A DNA stretch of 64,000 nucleotides, from contig CAVWQP010000003.1 in NCBI GenBank assembly GCA_963757125.1, positions 124,001 to 188,000 on the forward strand, written 5' to 3'. Positions 62,259-64,000 of this stretch are shown one piece after another. Each line of letters starts with the position of its first letter. Position 1 is the first letter of the stretch. The stretch is from CAVVSD01 sp963757125 (lineage in GTDB: Bacteria; Actinomycetota; Thermoleophilia; Solirubrobacterales; Solirubrobacteraceae). Both the position numbers and the translations under genes were made by a program. The notes beneath the pieces were generated by a model that worked only from the letters and a program-made list of their open reading frames with translations, did not search any database and was not told where the DNA came from.

Positions 62259-63804
62259 GTGACCGCGGAATCGCGGCCGCAGGATGCCGCGGAGCTCGCC
62301 CTCGAGCTCCGCGGCATCACCAAGCGGTTCGGCACCCTCACGGCGAACGACGCGATCGACCTGACGCTGCGGCGTGGCGAGGTGCACGCGCTGCTCGGTG
62401 AGAACGGCGCGGGCAAGTCGACGTTGATGAACGTCGTGTACGGGATGGTGCACCCGGACGAGGGCGAGATCCGCGTCGACGGCGAGCGGGTCACGATCGG
62501 CTCGCCGCGGGACGCGATGCGACACGGGATCGGCATGGTGTTCCAGCACTTCATGCTGATCCAGGTCATGACCGTGGCCGAGAACATGGTGCTCGGCGAC
62601 GAGCCGCGCAGCGGCGGGCTGCTCGACGTCAAGGAGCCGCCGCGGCGCACGCTGGAGCTCTCGGAGCGCTACGGGCTGAACGTCGACCCGGACGCGCGGG
62701 TCGAGGACATCTCCGTCGGCATGCAGCAGCGCGTCGAGATCCTCCGGGCGCTGGACCGCGGGGCGCGCGTGCTCGTGCTCGACGAGCCGACCGCCGTGCT
62801 GACCGCGCAGGAGACAGCCGAGCTCATGCGCGTCCTCGCCGAGCTGAAGGCCGGCGGGACCTCCATCGTCTTCATCTCCCACAAGCTGCCCGAGGTCCTG
62901 AAGGTCGCGGACCGCGTCACGGTGCTGCGCCGGGGCAAGAGCGTCGGGACCATCGACACGGCCGGCGCGGACGAGCCGATGCTCGCGCGCATGATGGTCG
63001 GGCGCGACGTCGTCCTGCGCGTCGAGAAGGACGAGTGCAAGCCCGGCGAGGTGGCGCTCGAGGTCAGCGACCTCCACGTGCTCGACGACCGCGGGCTGCC
63101 CGCCGTCGACGGCGTCACGCTGCAGGTAGCGCGCCGGGCGAGATCGTCGCGCTCGCCGGGATCGACGGCAACGGCCAGAGCGAGCTCGTCGAGGCCGTGA
63201 CCGGCCTGCGGCAGATCGAGTCCGGGCAGATCCGCGTCTGCGGCCAGGCCATCACCGGCGCGGACCCGCGCCACGCGCGCCGCGCGGGCGTCGGGCACAT
63301 CGCCGAGGACCGTCACCGCCGTGGCCTCGTCCTCGACTTCGACCTCACCGAGAACCTCGCGCTGCGCGACTACCGGACGGGCTCGAGGTGGGGGCTGCTG
63401 TCGCTGCGCCGGATGCTCGAGTCCGCCAAGCGGCTCATCGGCGAGTTCGACGTCCGCGGTGGGACGCCCAGCACGCTCGCGCGATCGCTCTCCGGCGGCA
63501 ACCAGCAGAAGGTCGTCATCGCCCGCGAGATCTCGGGGAACCCCGAGGCGCTCGTCGCCGCGCAGCCCACCCGCGGCCTGGACGTGGGCGCGATCGAGTT
63601 CGTGCACCGCCGCCTGCTGGCCGAGCGCGACGCCGGCAAGGCGATCCTGCTCGTCTCGCTCGAGCTCGAGGAGGTCCGCAACCTCGCCGACCGCATACTC
63701 GTCGATCTACGCCGGCAGGATCGTCGGGGAGCTGCCGCCGAGCGCATCGGACGAGGAGCTCGGGCTGCTCATGACGGGCGGCATCGACCGCCTCGACCGG
63801 GTAG
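62259..63804 (+). CDS. Nucleoside ABC transporter ATPase, two ABC domains (frameshifted)
   Basis: Start GTG at 62259 (or 62256). First ABC domain: FGTLTANDAIDLTLRRGEVH, Walker A LLGENGAGKSTLMNV, Q-loop VFQHFMLIQVMTVAENM, degenerate signature ISVGMQQRVEILRAL and Walker B LVLDEPTAVL. Second domain after a frame change near 63133: GEIVALAGIDGNGQSELVEA (Walker A GIDGNGQS, degenerate as in RbsA/YufO), AEDRHRRGLVLDFDLTENLA and LSGGNQQKVVIAREISGNPE. A further change near 63705 leads to IYAGRIVGELPPSASDEELG and LLMTGGIDRLDR. The end is unclear: that frame stays open to 63977, but a TAG at 63802-63804, one base before the permease ATG, is the more natural stop. Confidence 0.87.
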
Positions 63805-64000
63805 ATGTCGACCGTCGCCGCACCGCCGCCCGAGCCGGGCGGAGCCGCCGCCGGCGCCGGCGGCATGGCTACGCGATTCGGCGACCACCTGCGCGCCGGC
63901 GGTTGGTTCACCGCGGTCCTCACGACGATCCTCGCGTTCTTCATCGGCGGCCTCGTCGTGCTCGTGACCGGCCATGACCCGCTGTCGACCTACAACGCGA
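63805..64000 (+). CDS. Nucleoside ABC transporter permease, 5' end (cut by window)
   Basis: The frame opens with ATG at 63805: MSTVAAPPPEPGGAAAGAGG, then MATRFGDHLRAGG and a first membrane helix (WFTAVLTTILAFFIGGLVVL) followed by VTGHDPLSTYNA, the usual sequence after helix 1 in YufP/BMP-linked permeases. A second ATG at 63865 could also be the start. The rest lies outside the window. Confidence 0.8.
   Translation, partial: MSTVAAPPPEPGGAAAGAGGMATRFGDHLRAGGWFTAVLTTILAFFIGGLVVLVTGHDPLSTYNA

Overview
The window is very GC-rich bacterial DNA. Gene order, use of GTG starts and many TAnnnT-type -10 elements right in front of start codons point to an actinobacterium. The mix of genes fits Thermoleophilia/Solirubrobacterales best; that placement is inference, not shown by any single gene.

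Layout. 1-566: end of a LysM wall protein. 623-19927: translation block, fusA-tuf followed by a nearly unbroken S10-spc-alpha ribosomal run (rpsJ to rplQ, with secY, adk, map and rpoA). rpsL/rpsG do not precede fusA and infA is missing between map and rpmJ. Several ribosomal proteins carry unusual tails: S3 has an about 107-residue Gly/Arg tail, and L22, S17 and S5 have acidic Ala/Glu extensions. 20057-21249: a reverse-strand pair (AlkA-like glycosylase and a repeat protein with eight Cys spaced exactly every third residue) sits between rplQ and truA. 21961-25554: two-component system divergent from an ABC exporter. 25580-28413: surE and ligA. 28410-34468: a large SARP-type regulator, a SnoaL-like protein, a DacB-type carboxypeptidase, a small IF2_N-like protein and a Nif3 protein.

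34707-36686: an ECF-type sigma factor fused to a zinc-finger (anti-sigma-like) segment, a membrane helix and 15 perfect-length 11-residue repeats. A tRNA-Pro(CGG) follows, then a ThDP enzyme with an animal-type haem peroxidase, an orphan histidine kinase, an aldo/keto reductase, SRPBCC proteins, a TetR regulator with a clear operator, methyltransferases, an ARPP-1 protein and a GNAT enzyme. 47513-50888: phosphoketolase-acetate kinase, which together turn sugar phosphate into acetate plus ATP, divergent from a universal stress protein. 51967-55196: FAD monooxygenase, methyltransferase, amidase.

55807-64000: a nucleoside salvage and uptake island. upp is divergent from a CYTH-cytidine deaminase fusion gene, which overlaps purine nucleoside phosphorylase, deoC, pyrimidine nucleoside phosphorylase and adenosine deaminase in a coupled operon. 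A BMP-type nucleoside-binding lipoprotein, a double ABC ATPase and a permease (cut by the window edge) follow. The logic is import, deamination, phosphorolysis, base recovery and deoxyribose breakdown.

Quality warning: from about 24 kb onward at least nine genes are broken by single-base shifts, mostly in G or C runs. The translation block shows none. I read most of these as assembly or sequencing indels and annotate the genes as whole CDSs, naming each break.
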